Below, piece after piece: positions 52,036-60,588 of a stretch of DNA of 64,000 bases. The stretch's first letter is position 1. Every line of letters begins with the position of its first letter. The stretch lies in contig CAZALU010000003.1 in NCBI GenBank assembly GCA_964486075.1, positions 25,949-89,948 on the forward strand, written 5' to 3'. The translations under genes and the position numbers were made by a program. The notes below the pieces were generated by a model. It ran no database searches, was not told the origin of the DNA, and saw only the letters and a program-made list of their open reading frames with translations. The DNA comes from JAHIJO01 sp964486075 (lineage in GTDB: Bacteria > Verrucomicrobiota > Kiritimatiellia > JAAZAB01).

Positions 52036-53246
52036 GCAAGAGAACCATAATCCCGATCGGCCCCTACCATCCGCTCCAGGAAGAACCGGAATTTTTCAAG
52101 CTGCACGTCGAAGGCGAGAAGGTCGTGGACCTCGATATCGAGCTCGGCTATAATCACCGTGGTATTGAAAAGCTCTCGGAATCCAAGACCTTCGAACAAA
52201 CCGTATTCCTGGTGGAGCGAATTTGCGGGATTTGTTCCACCTCCCACCCCATGGCCTGCGTGCAGGCCATCGAGGAGGCCGGCGGAGTGGAGGTGCCCGA
52301 ACGCGCGCTCTACATCAGGGTCGTGGTCGGCGAAATGGAGCGGATCCACTCGCATCTGCTCTGGCTGGGACTGGCCGGGCATTTTCTGGGCTTCAACACA
52401 GTCTGGATGTGGGCCTGGCGTTACCGCGAACCGGTTCTCGAGCTGTTCGAGTTGCTCACCGGCAATCGCAATCATTATGCCATGATGAAACCCGGCGGCG
52501 TGCGGCGGGATATCAGACTGGAGGATATACCCGCCATCCGCAAAACAATGAACGATCTCAAGGGACCGATGAATCTTTTTAGAGACGCAGTGACGGAAGA
52601 CCCGCTGATCCGCGCCCGCCTGCTGGGGGTCGGCACGTTGACCAAACAGCAGGCGATCGATTATTGCGCCGTGGGCCCGACCGCCCGGGCTTCCGGGGTG
52701 GCCAAGGATGTGCGCAAGGATTGTCCGCACCCGGTATATGGCCGCGTCGATTGGAAGATCATTACCGGCAACAACGGCGATGTGTTCGACAAAGCCATCG
52801 TCCGCATCCTCGAGATCATGGAAGCCATCAAGATCGTCGAGCAATGCCTCGAATTCTTGCAAACCAAGCCGGGCCCGGTGGATTCCAATCCTAAGGAAAT
52901 CAAGGCCGGCGAAGGCATCGGCACCTACGAGGCGCCGCGCGGCGAAGTGTTCCACTATATCCGCAGCGATGGCGGCAACCGACCGCTGCGCCACAAGATC
53001 AGGGCGCCCAGTTTTATGAATGTCCCGACGAATAAAACAACCGTCATCGGGCAGTCGGTGGCGGATGCCACGATCATCCTGGCGGCTGTCGATCCGTGCT
53101 ATTGCTGCACCGAGCGCATGGCCGCTGTCGATAGCGGAACCGGCGCCAGGCTCTGGTCATCCCCAGAATTGATCCGGCTGTCGCAGGCCAAGACAGCCCG
53201 ACTGCAAAAGGCATTGGGCGTGGCAGGTCCCCGCCTGAAAATGTAA
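52032..53246 (+). CDS. [NiFe] hydrogenase large subunit, group 4 (Mbh/Ech type), all Ni ligands present
   Basis: 404 aa from ATG 52032. The N-terminal motif RICGICSTSH (Cys65, Cys68, His72) and the C-terminal DPCYCCTERM (Cys356, Cys359) supply the four cysteines that hold Ni and Fe. NHRGIEKL and VVGEMERIHSHLLWLG are typical of the group. An extra cysteine (Cys358) sits beside the second pair. The protein continues about 45 residues beyond DPCxxC, as in many group 4 enzymes without a cleaved tail. It should reduce protons with ferredoxin-derived electrons and drive ion transport. Confidence 0.93.
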   Translation: MSKRTIIPIGPYHPLQEEPEFFKLHVEGEKVVDLDIELGYNHRGIEKLSESKTFEQTVFLVERICGICSTSHPMACVQAIEEAGGVEVPERALYIRVVVGEMERIHSHLLWLGLAGHFLGFNTVWMWAWRYREPVLELFELLTGNRNHYAMMKPGGVRRDIRLEDIPAIRKTMNDLKGPMNLFRDAVTEDPLIRARLLGVGTLTKQQAIDYCAVGPTARASGVAKDVRKDCPHPVYGRVDWKIITGNNGDVFDKAIVRILEIMEAIKIVEQCLEFLQTKPGPVDSNPKEIKAGEGIGTYEAPRGEVFHYIRSDGGNRPLRHKIRAPSFMNVPTNKTTVIGQSVADATIILAAVDPCYCCTERMAAVDSGTGARLWSSPELIRLSQAKTARLQKALGVAGPRLKM

Positions 53247-53251
53247 ATACC

Positions 53252-55144
53252 ATGGCGATTGCACTCCATCCGATGATATTATCGGTCACGTTCCCGCTGG
53301 CCGCGGGATTCTTCTGTTTGCTTCTGCCCAGAGCCTTCGATCGCGCCCGGGCCCTACTGGCAACGGCGGCCAGCGCGGTCAGCGTTTTGATAGTTGGCCT
53401 GCTGCTGCTGGAATGGAAACGGATGCCGGGCAATAGTCCGCTGCTGTTCACGGATGCCGCCTGGGGCAGTCTGCGGCTGGACCATCTCGCCTCGTTCATA
53501 CTGCTGGCCATAACGGTGTTCGGCTTCCTGATTGCTTTATATTCCATGGGCTACATGCGCGGCAAGGAACGCTTGCCGGAATATTACGCCTATCTACTGT
53601 GGAGCATCGGCATCTCGTGCGGCGCGATCCTGGCCAATAACCTCCTGCTGCTCCTGGTTTTCTGGGGTATGCTCGGATTTTTCCTGTATATGATGATCGG
53701 CATTGCCGGGCCGGGCGCCGCCGAAGCCGCCAAAAAAAGCCTGATCATCGTGGGCGGATCGGACTGCCTGCTGATGCTCGGCGTTGCCATTGTTTGGGTC
53801 CTCACCAATAAACTCACACTGAGCGATATCCGGCTGGATCTGGTCGGCGGGTTCCGATATGTCGCGTTTTTTTGTTTTGCCATTGCGGCCCTGGCCAAGG
53901 CCGGCGCCATGCCTTTTCATTCCTGGATCCCCGATTGCGGCGAGAAAGCGCCGGCTTCCGTCACGGCATTTTTGCCGGCCGCGCTCGATAAATTGCTCGG
54001 GATTTATCTTTTGGTCCGGCTGACCACCGGTATGTTCGCAATGAATACAGCCGTAAACACACTGCTGATGCTGGTTGGCGCGGTCACGATCGTCTGTGCT
54101 GTAATGATGGCCTTGGTGCAACATGATCTCAAGCGTTTGTTGTCCTATCACGCGGTGAGCCAGGTGGGCTACATGGTGCTGGGCATCGGCACCGGCACGG
54201 CCCTGGGAATTGCCGGCGGACTGTTTCACATGTTGAATAATGCCATTTATAAATCCGCTTTATTCCTGAGCGCAGGGGCGGTGGAACAGCAGGCCGGATC
54301 CACGGATTTGGATCGCTTAGGCGGACTGGCCCGGGTGATGCCGCTAACCTTTGGCGTCTGCCTGGTCTCGGCCTTGGCGATTTCCGGAATCCCCCCGCTG
54401 AACGGATTTTATTCCAAATGGATGATTTACCAGGCCCTGGTGGATTCGAGTCGGACCGGCAATCACCTGTGGATCATCTTCCTGGCAACCGCTATGTTCG
54501 GGTCGGCATTAACGCTGGCCAGCTTCGTCAAAGTGCTGCATGCCACCTTCCTGTGCAAGCGTTCCGAGGAATTGCGCCAACGCAAGATCCATGAGGCGGG
54601 CATTTCAATGTGGCTGCCGGGCATCACGCTGGCGGCCCTTTGCATTCTTTTCGGCGTATTTGCCTACCAATGGCCCTTGGGCACCATGATCTTCCCGGCC
54701 GTAGACGGAGTGGTTCGCCTGTCTGGAAGCTGGTATGCCGGGCTGGCAACCATCCTGCTGCTGGCAGCGTATGCATTTGGGTTGCTGATTTATCTGCTTT
54801 CGACGGTCCGCAAGGCGCGATCCTGCGATACCTATATCGGCGGCGAGGTTATGAGTCAAACGTATGTTTCCGGGCCGGCCGACGCCGATAAGGAAAACAT
54901 AGAAGTCACTGGAGTGGATTTTTATCGGACCGTGGAAGATATTTATCCGTTGCGGCAGATTTTTGCGGCGGCTCGCCGGAAGCTGTTCGATATTTACGAT
55001 CTGGGCGGCAAAGCGGCCTTTTTTATGGTGGAAATTTTGCGCAGCGCACACCGCGGGCTTTTGCCGATGTACCTGACCTGGGTGCTTGCCGGGTTGCTGA
55101 TTCTCTTGTGGGCACTGCTTTTCGGAGGGCGTTTCTCTATATGA
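53252..55144 (+). CDS. Large NuoL/MrpD-like antiporter subunit of the hydrogenase complex
   Basis: 630 aa, about 15-16 hydrophobic segments. Motifs include ALAKAGAMPFHSWIPDCGEKAPASVTAFLPAALDKLLGIY (read in two parts), LLSYHAVSQVGYMVLGIGTG and ALAISGIPPLNGFYSKWM. The DCGEKAPAS sequence is characteristic of Mbx/Mbh-type antiporter-like subunits. A charged C-terminal portion (about 520-600) includes CDTYIGGE, then two final hydrophobic stretches. It sits between the hydrogenase and the Mrp genes and should be an ion-pumping unit distinct from the second one at 56549. Confidence 0.88.
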   Translation: MAIALHPMILSVTFPLAAGFFCLLLPRAFDRARALLATAASAVSVLIVGLLLLEWKRMPGNSPLLFTDAAWGSLRLDHLASFILLAITVFGFLIALYSMGYMRGKERLPEYYAYLLWSIGISCGAILANNLLLLLVFWGMLGFFLYMMIGIAGPGAAEAAKKSLIIVGGSDCLLMLGVAIVWVLTNKLTLSDIRLDLVGGFRYVAFFCFAIAALAKAGAMPFHSWIPDCGEKAPASVTAFLPAALDKLLGIYLLVRLTTGMFAMNTAVNTLLMLVGAVTIVCAVMMALVQHDLKRLLSYHAVSQVGYMVLGIGTGTALGIAGGLFHMLNNAIYKSALFLSAGAVEQQAGSTDLDRLGGLARVMPLTFGVCLVSALAISGIPPLNGFYSKWMIYQALVDSSRTGNHLWIIFLATAMFGSALTLASFVKVLHATFLCKRSEELRQRKIHEAGISMWLPGITLAALCILFGVFAYQWPLGTMIFPAVDGVVRLSGSWYAGLATILLLAAYAFGLLIYLLSTVRKARSCDTYIGGEVMSQTYVSGPADADKENIEVTGVDFYRTVEDIYPLRQIFAAARRKLFDIYDLGGKAAFFMVEILRSAHRGLLPMYLTWVLAGLLILLWALLFGGRFSI

Positions 55145-55707
55145 GCCTGCTTGTCATATTACTGGCGCTGATGATTGTGGGCTCGATTATTGCCATCGAG
55201 ACGACGCGTTTGTTGTCCTCCGTCGTCTGCGTCGGTGCCGTTGGTTTTCTGATTTCAATTGTCTTCCTGTTCCTGGGTGCGCCCGACTTGGCCATTACCC
55301 AGCTGGTAGTTGAAGCGTTGTGCCTGATCATCCTCATTCGGGCCACAATCAACCGCGACCTCACGTCCGTCACCGGCGATCGCGAGTTTTTCGGACTAAC
55401 CGTGACGGTGGCCATGATCCTGGTGCTGACGGTCGCCGGCATCAAGATTTTTGACGGTTTCCCGGCGCTGGGTCAACCCGTGATGGACCGCCTGTCCCAA
55501 ACGCCATCCGCGGCATATCTGGCGCATGGAACGGAAGCCACCGGCGCCAGGAACATCGTTACCGCCCTGATTCTCGGCTACCGCAACTTTGATGCCCTGG
55601 GTCAGGTCGCCATTATTTTCTGCTCGGCACTCGGCGCGCTGGCGATTTTGCGGCGGCCGGCGCACAAGGAGCAGTCCGCCAAAGACCGGGAGGGTGATGC
55701 CGTATGA
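55141..55707 (+). CDS. MrpA C-terminal-like (MbhD-MbhE fused) subunit
   Basis: 188 aa from ATG 55141, which overlaps the upstream stop. The first half is the DUF4040/MrpA C-terminal type (FLFLGAPDLAITQLVVEALCL, with the buried acidic residue). The second half matches the MbhE type (RNIVTALILGYRNFDALGQVAIIFCSALGALAIL). In Pyrococcus Mbh these are two genes. Six or so hydrophobic segments. Its stop overlaps the mnhB start. Confidence 0.84.
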   Translation: MSLLVILLALMIVGSIIAIETTRLLSSVVCVGAVGFLISIVFLFLGAPDLAITQLVVEALCLIILIRATINRDLTSVTGDREFFGLTVTVAMILVLTVAGIKIFDGFPALGQPVMDRLSQTPSAAYLAHGTEATGARNIVTALILGYRNFDALGQVAIIFCSALGALAILRRPAHKEQSAKDREGDAV

Positions 55708-56195
55708 ACGAGCGCAAGCATCAGGAAGGCATGGACCTGGTGGTCAAGACGATCACCGGCTGGCTGAAGGGATTTATCCTGATTTTCGGGGTGTATCTCG
55801 TGCTGCACAGCCATAGCACCCCCGGCGGCGGCTTTGCGGGCGGCATTATCATCGCCTGCGTTTTCATCCTGTTCACGCTGGCCGAGGGACAGCGGGCCGG
55901 GATGCAGCTGCTGGGCAAAAGCCTGGCCGCGAAACTGGCCGGCGCTGGCGCGCTGGTGTTCCTGCTCACCGCCGCCCTGGCCGAAGTCTGCCGCACAGGC
56001 TTGCTCGGCCGGATATTTCTGGGGTTGGATGGCAGCTGCGCCTTGGCGTTCCTGGGGAAACATCTCATCGTCATCTACGACCTGGCCTTGGCGCTGGTGG
56101 TGAGCATGCTGATTTACGCGGTGTTCTCGGTCACGGCGGCAGTGCACGTGGCGGTCAAGGATGGAGCAAGGAAGATGCTAAGAAAGAGGAGATGA
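55704..56195 (+). CDS. mnhB: MnhB/MrpB Na+/H+ antiporter subunit
   Basis: 163 aa. Four hydrophobic segments with the MrpB signature around HSHSTPGGGFAGGIIIACVFIL. Corresponds to MbhF. It overlaps the preceding gene by four bases and precedes mnhC by four bases. Confidence 0.9.
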   Translation: MNERKHQEGMDLVVKTITGWLKGFILIFGVYLVLHSHSTPGGGFAGGIIIACVFILFTLAEGQRAGMQLLGKSLAAKLAGAGALVFLLTAALAEVCRTGLLGRIFLGLDGSCALAFLGKHLIVIYDLALALVVSMLIYAVFSVTAAVHVAVKDGARKMLRKRR

Positions 56196-56199
56196 TCCA

Positions 56200-56547
56200 A
56201 TGGCTTATGCTCTTTGTATGGTTCTGATCGCGATCGGCCTGTACGGCGTGGTCGTGAAAAAGAACGTGGTCAAGATCGTGATCAGCATGGCGATCGTCGG
56301 CTATGGGGTCAACGTTCTGCTTGTGCTGATCGGCTACCGCATGGGCGGTTGCCCTCCGATCCTGGGCCAGGGTGTAAGCGCGGCGAGCTTTGCGGCCAGC
56401 GCCGTCGATCCCCTGCCGCAGTCCCTGATCCTGACCGCCATCATGATCAACCTCGGAATGCTGATCCTGCTGGCGGCAATCTGCATCAGGCTCTACGAGC
56501 GCTATGGCACGTTCGACATCACTGAAATGCGGAAGTTGAAAGGTTAA
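56200..56547 (+). CDS. mnhC: MnhC/MrpC Na+/H+ antiporter subunit
   Basis: 115 aa. NuoK-like with three helices. The second has the expected pattern (MAIVGYGVNVLLVLIGY) and PLPQSLILTAIMINLGML carries the usual LVLTAIVI-type motif. Corresponds to MbhG. In the Mrp part of the operon, 1 bp before mnhD. Confidence 0.92.
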   Translation: MAYALCMVLIAIGLYGVVVKKNVVKIVISMAIVGYGVNVLLVLIGYRMGGCPPILGQGVSAASFAASAVDPLPQSLILTAIMINLGMLILLAAICIRLYERYGTFDITEMRKLKG

Positions 56548-56548
56548 C

Positions 56549-58045
56549 TTGAACGACGCTCTTCCATTATTTGTAACGATTCCGCTGGGGGCGGCATTTT
56601 TAATCCCCATGGTTTCAGTGGCCCTGAAACGCTTGCCCGACCTGCTGACGAACCTGGTCATGGCCACGCTGGCCGCGCTGGCCTGGTTGACCATCGGCCG
56701 CTCCGGAATCTGTCACCTGGGCGGCTGGCAGGCTGGGCTGGGCATCGATCTCCGGCTCGACGGACTGTCCAGCCTGATGCTGATCATAATCAACACCATC
56801 GGGCTGGCTGCAACCATTTTTTCGGTTCAATATATGACCCGCTACACATCCAAGCTGCGCTATTACAGCATTTTTTTGTGCGTGGTCGCGGGCTTGAACG
56901 GCATCGTGCTCACCGGCGACCTGTTTAGTCTGTATATCTTTATGGAGCTGGTGGCTATCGGTTCGTATGCCCTGGTGGCCTTCGGTTGTGAACACGAAGA
57001 GCTCGAAGCGGCCTTTAAATATGCCGTGCTCGGCAGTGTGGCCGCCGCGTTCATTCTGATCGGAATCGCCCTGCTGTACGCCATGCTGGGCACGCTCAAC
57101 ATGGCCGAAATGGCCCAAAGACTGGCTGAGGGCGGCATCAGCTTGCCGATCCTTTTTGCGCTGGCCCTTTTTTTATGCGGATTCGGGCTGAAGGCCGCGC
57201 TGGTTCCCTTCCATGCCTGGCTGCCCGATGCCTACCCGGCGGCGCCGGCGCCGGTTTCCGCCATGCTCTCGGGAGTGGTGACCAAAGCGGCTGGAGTCTA
57301 TGTACTGATCAGGTTGGTGTTCAACGTGTTCACGATTCAACTTGTGCCAGACCTACTTCTCATTCTGCGCCTAATGGGTGTGGTTTCCATGATCGTAGGC
57401 GGCATCTTGATGCTCGGACAATGGGATCTGAAACGCCTCCTGGCCTATTCCAGCATAAGTCAAGTCGGCTATATCGTCGTCGGTTTAGGATTGGGAACAC
57501 CGCTGGGATTGACCGGCGCATTATTCCATCTTTTGAACCATTCGGTCTTCAAATCGCTGCTCTTCCTCAATGCCGGCGCCTTGGAATATACCACCGGCAG
57601 CCGCGATCTCAGACATCTCGGGGGACTGGCTAAGGCCATGCCGGTAACGTCCGGCACCTCGCTGGTGGCCTCCATGTCCATCTCGGGCATACCTCCGCTG
57701 AGCGGGTTCTGGAGCAAGCTGATCATCGTGCTGGCCTGTATTGAAAGCGGGCACCCCTGGCTGGCCCTGATCGCCGTGATTATGAGTTTAGCAACGCTGG
57801 CCGCGATGCTGAAAATACAAAAACATGCCTTCTGGAATGCCGCTAAAAATGGCCTGGCAAGATTCAATGAAGTGCCTCTGCTGATGCGGACGGTAATGCT
57901 GATGCTGGCGGCGCTTTGCTTTGTTATGGCCTTGCTGCTTTTAAACGGACTGCGGACTCCTTTCCTGATCGCACCGGCGGTGGATGCGCTGGGTGCCTGG
58001 GGCAGGCTTGACGCCACTGGCGTAATGCGCGGTATGGGAATATAG
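56549..58045 (+). CDS. mnhD: MnhD/MrpD Na+/H+ antiporter subunit
   Basis: 498 aa. Begins with TTG 56549, one base after the mnhC stop. About 14 helices with motifs YIFMELVAIGSYALVAFG, GFGLKAALVPFHAWLPDAYPAAPAPVSAMLSG (in two parts), LLAYSSISQVGYIVVGLGLG and SISGIPPLSGFWSKLIIV. Corresponds to MbhH. It is the second large antiporter-like subunit of the operon, besides 53252-55144. Confidence 0.92.
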   Translation: MNDALPLFVTIPLGAAFLIPMVSVALKRLPDLLTNLVMATLAALAWLTIGRSGICHLGGWQAGLGIDLRLDGLSSLMLIIINTIGLAATIFSVQYMTRYTSKLRYYSIFLCVVAGLNGIVLTGDLFSLYIFMELVAIGSYALVAFGCEHEELEAAFKYAVLGSVAAAFILIGIALLYAMLGTLNMAEMAQRLAEGGISLPILFALALFLCGFGLKAALVPFHAWLPDAYPAAPAPVSAMLSGVVTKAAGVYVLIRLVFNVFTIQLVPDLLLILRLMGVVSMIVGGILMLGQWDLKRLLAYSSISQVGYIVVGLGLGTPLGLTGALFHLLNHSVFKSLLFLNAGALEYTTGSRDLRHLGGLAKAMPVTSGTSLVASMSISGIPPLSGFWSKLIIVLACIESGHPWLALIAVIMSLATLAAMLKIQKHAFWNAAKNGLARFNEVPLLMRTVMLMLAALCFVMALLLLNGLRTPFLIAPAVDALGAWGRLDATGVMRGMGI

Positions 58046-58049
58046 CGGT

Positions 58050-58565
58050 ATGAAAAAAATAATCTTCTTTTTATTACTGCTCCTGCTATGGAGCCTGCTG
58101 ATCTGGCCGTTCGAGGTGACGGACGGACAGGCGCATCTTGTGCCGATGGCGCTTGTACCCGGTATTTGCGTGGCCTTGCTGGCGGTGGCAATCATGAGAA
58201 ATACCATCCCGGACGCCTTTGTTAAGTTGCTCAACCCCGTGCGCCTTTTCTGGTTCGCGATCTATGCCGGGGTGTTCGCCTTTTATGCAATCAAGGCCAA
58301 CTTCGATGTGGCCTACCGGATATTGCATCCAGCCATGCCCATTCATCCCGGCATCGTCAAGGTGAAAACCACTTTGAAAACCAGGGCCGGGATCGCCATG
58401 CTTTCCAACGCCATCGCCCTGACTCCCGGCACACTGACCCTCCACGCGGATGACAACGGGGACCTTTACGTCCATTGGATCAATGTCAAGGCCACGGACT
58501 TGGAAGGTGCGACCCGCCTTATTGTCGGCCGTTTCGAATGGTTCATCGGACGGATTCTGGAATAG
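58050..58565 (+). CDS. mnhE: MnhE/MrpE Na+/H+ antiporter subunit
   Basis: 171 aa. Two N-terminal hydrophobic segments and the MrpE-type sequence (IVKVKTTLKTRAGIAMLSNAIALTPGTLTL, read as KTTLKTRAGIAMLSNAI and ALTPGTLTL; YVHWINV). Corresponds to MbhA. The mature domain end RFEWFIGRILE is also typical. Confidence 0.92.
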   Translation: MKKIIFFLLLLLLWSLLIWPFEVTDGQAHLVPMALVPGICVALLAVAIMRNTIPDAFVKLLNPVRLFWFAIYAGVFAFYAIKANFDVAYRILHPAMPIHPGIVKVKTTLKTRAGIAMLSNAIALTPGTLTLHADDNGDLYVHWINVKATDLEGATRLIVGRFEWFIGRILE

Positions 58566-58595
58566 GAACAGTGATCGACATGGGAAAACGATAAA

Positions 58596-58856
58596 ATGTT
58601 TTATAATGTGGCATACCTGGTTTTGCTTGCCTGCTGCGGCATGTGCCTGTATCGTGTGGGGCGTGGACCTACGGCCCCGGATCGCGCGATGGCCATCGAT
58701 ATCCTGGGGATCGTGGTCGTTTGTTTTACAGCCCTGTTGTCCCTGAAAACCGGCAAAGTGTTTTACCTGGACATCGGCATTGCCTGGGCGATTCTTAGCT
58801 TTATTGGCACGATCGCGCTGGCCAAACACCTGGAAGGACGAGGCTTCGATGAGTAG
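58596..58856 (+). CDS. mnhF: MnhF/MrpF Na+/H+ antiporter subunit
   Basis: 86 aa, three transmembrane helices with RVGRGPTAPDRAMAIDILGI, which is the MrpF signature (GPTxxDRxxAxD). Corresponds to MbhB. Its stop overlaps the mnhG start by eight bases. Confidence 0.92.
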   Translation: MFYNVAYLVLLACCGMCLYRVGRGPTAPDRAMAIDILGIVVVCFTALLSLKTGKVFYLDIGIAWAILSFIGTIALAKHLEGRGFDE

Positions 58857-59211
58857 CGTAATCGGCATGATATTCGTGGCGATCGGATTGGCCTTCAACG
58901 TGCTGGGCTGCATTGGAATGATCCGCCTGCCCGACATCTATAACAGGCTGCAGGCCTCCACCAAATGCGTCACCATGGGCACCAGCATGGTGTTGATCGG
59001 CGTCATGATAGCGTCCGGCTTTCTACACTCGGCGCAATTAACCACGCGCTGCCTGCTGTGCATGGTTTTCATCTTGATCACAGCGCCCACCGCCGCCCAT
59101 GCCCTGGCCCACGGCGCCTATTCGTTCGGCGTCCGGCTCTGGGAAAAAAGCGTTGTCGACCGTTACAAAGAGGATGTGCATCCGGCATTGCCTAAACAGG
59201 AGCCCGAATGA
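58849..59211 (+). CDS. mnhG: MnhG/MrpG Na+/H+ antiporter subunit
   Basis: 120 aa from ATG 58849. MrpG signature GCIGMIRLPDIYNRLQASTK with three helices, and FILITAPTAAHALAHGAY. Corresponds to MbhC. The frame upstream of 58849 lies over mnhF. It is followed with a four-base overlap by the last ferredoxin gene. Confidence 0.92.
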   Translation: MSSVIGMIFVAIGLAFNVLGCIGMIRLPDIYNRLQASTKCVTMGTSMVLIGVMIASGFLHSAQLTTRCLLCMVFILITAPTAAHALAHGAYSFGVRLWEKSVVDRYKEDVHPALPKQEPE

Positions 59212-59819
59212 AACTACCCTGTCTATTTCAATTCCGAATATTAAAACTGGCGATCGTGTCGTTTTTTTCGCGCCCTTTCACCACCCGTTTTCCGGCCGGA
59301 CACTATGAACCCATTCCACAGTTTCGCGGCCGACCGCGCTACCACAAAGACGATTGCATCGGCTGCGGCGCCTGCGCCGAGGTCTGCCCTGCGGATGCGA
59401 TCACCATGACCGACACGACCCAGGGCGCCAAGCCCATGCGCAAGCTGGTGCAGCACCTTGACACCTGCATCCAGTGCGGCCAATGCGAAAGATATTGCAC
59501 GACTGAAAAAGGAATAATACTTTCCAACGAGTACGACTATGCCGCGTTTTCAAGGGATGGTTTCGAGGAGCAGGTGGAAAAAGAGCTCCTGCTCTGCGAA
59601 TCTTGCGGCGCGGTGATCGGGCCACTCGATCAGTTGCGCTGGCTGGTGCGGCGGCTCGGCCCGCTGGCTTTTACCAATCCCGCGCTCATGCTCGTCTCGG
59701 CGCGTGAGCTGGCCCTGGCCAGCGACGGCGTAAAAACCGCCGGGGATAACACCCAGCGTTCCGAACGGGTCGGCATCCAATGTCCGAAATGCCGGCGCCA
59801 AAGCGCGCTCGTGGTCTAA
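59208..59819 (+). CDS. NuoI/MbhN-like ferredoxin subunit with zinc-ribbon-like end
   Basis: 203 aa. Two [4Fe-4S] motifs (CIGCGACAEVCPADAI and CIQCGQCERYC, the second without the usual CP). The C-terminal half has two CxxC pairs (LLCESCGAVIG and IQCPKCRRQSAL), about 70 residues apart, which look like a zinc ribbon or a further FeS site. Corresponds to MbhN/HycF, the entry point for ferredoxin electrons. It closes the operon. Confidence 0.85.
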   Translation: MKLPCLFQFRILKLAIVSFFSRPFTTRFPAGHYEPIPQFRGRPRYHKDDCIGCGACAEVCPADAITMTDTTQGAKPMRKLVQHLDTCIQCGQCERYCTTEKGIILSNEYDYAAFSRDGFEEQVEKELLLCESCGAVIGPLDQLRWLVRRLGPLAFTNPALMLVSARELALASDGVKTAGDNTQRSERVGIQCPKCRRQSALVV

Positions 59820-59983
59820 GCGCCTGGCGCCATAAATGCGCCGTTGAATATTATGTACCGCGACGCTTGCCATCATCAACCAACAGCAGATCAGCCCGCA
59901 TCGGACGCAACGGACTCTGAAAACAAGGAATGCTTGATGATTTCTAATGCTGAATGATTGAAAAGCGCTCACAGGAATACGCG

Positions 59984-60460
59984 ATGAAACATATCCCGCA
60001 AAACCTTGTCGATGACTTGATTGTCAGGGCCGGCGCGCAGGCCCGGCGCCGAACAAACCTCAATATCCACGCGAAGCCGGAGGATCCCATCCAGCGCCTG
60101 TTTATCGCAGCCAAACTGGATTCCTACTTCCGCCCGCATCGGCACCCTACTAAATGGGAGTTCGTGATTGTCGTGCGGGGCCAATTCGACATTTTGACAT
60201 TCGCTGGGGATGGGAGCATAACCGAGCGCTTTGCGGCGGGGCCCGACTCCGCAATGCTGGCTTTCGAGCTGCCAGCCAGCACCTGGCATACTTCGGTGCC
60301 GATGCAGGAAGATTCCGTGTTCCTGGAAATCAAGCAGGGCCCTTATGACGCGCGCACGGTTTCCGAATTCGCGGACTGGTCGCCGGCGGAAGGCGCCGCC
60401 GGCGCCAACCGATACCTCGAACGCTTGCGGCTGGCGAAAGTCGGCGAATGCATCGCCTAG
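59984..60460 (+). CDS. WbuC-family cupin-fold protein
   Basis: 158 aa from ATG 59984 with AGGA upstream. WbuC-type: RRRTNLNIHAKPEDPIQRLF, then metal-binding histidines in the cupin (FRPHRHPTKWEFVIVVRG and LPASTWHTSVPM), and a tail with the conserved SVFLEIKQGPYDA. WbuC genes often lie near sugar or polysaccharide genes; their substrate is unknown. It is a single gene about 160 bp after the hydrogenase operon. Confidence 0.8.
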   Translation: MKHIPQNLVDDLIVRAGAQARRRTNLNIHAKPEDPIQRLFIAAKLDSYFRPHRHPTKWEFVIVVRGQFDILTFAGDGSITERFAAGPDSAMLAFELPASTWHTSVPMQEDSVFLEIKQGPYDARTVSEFADWSPAEGAAGANRYLERLRLAKVGECIA

Positions 60461-60588
60461 GGAGCGGGATGAATCACCAGCCGCACCGATTGAATGGTTG
60501 ACCCGCCTGCAACGCCTATGCGTAGCATTGCGGGCAGACGGTTAATCCGTCAGATCAATCCGATCGCAACAATCCAAAGGGTGAACAC

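Noticed and set aside
47793..59819. Ordinary Mrp antiporter operon
   Set aside because: It includes a large subunit with all four Ni-Fe cysteines and a small subunit with all cluster ligands, so it is a hydrogenase linked to Mrp parts.
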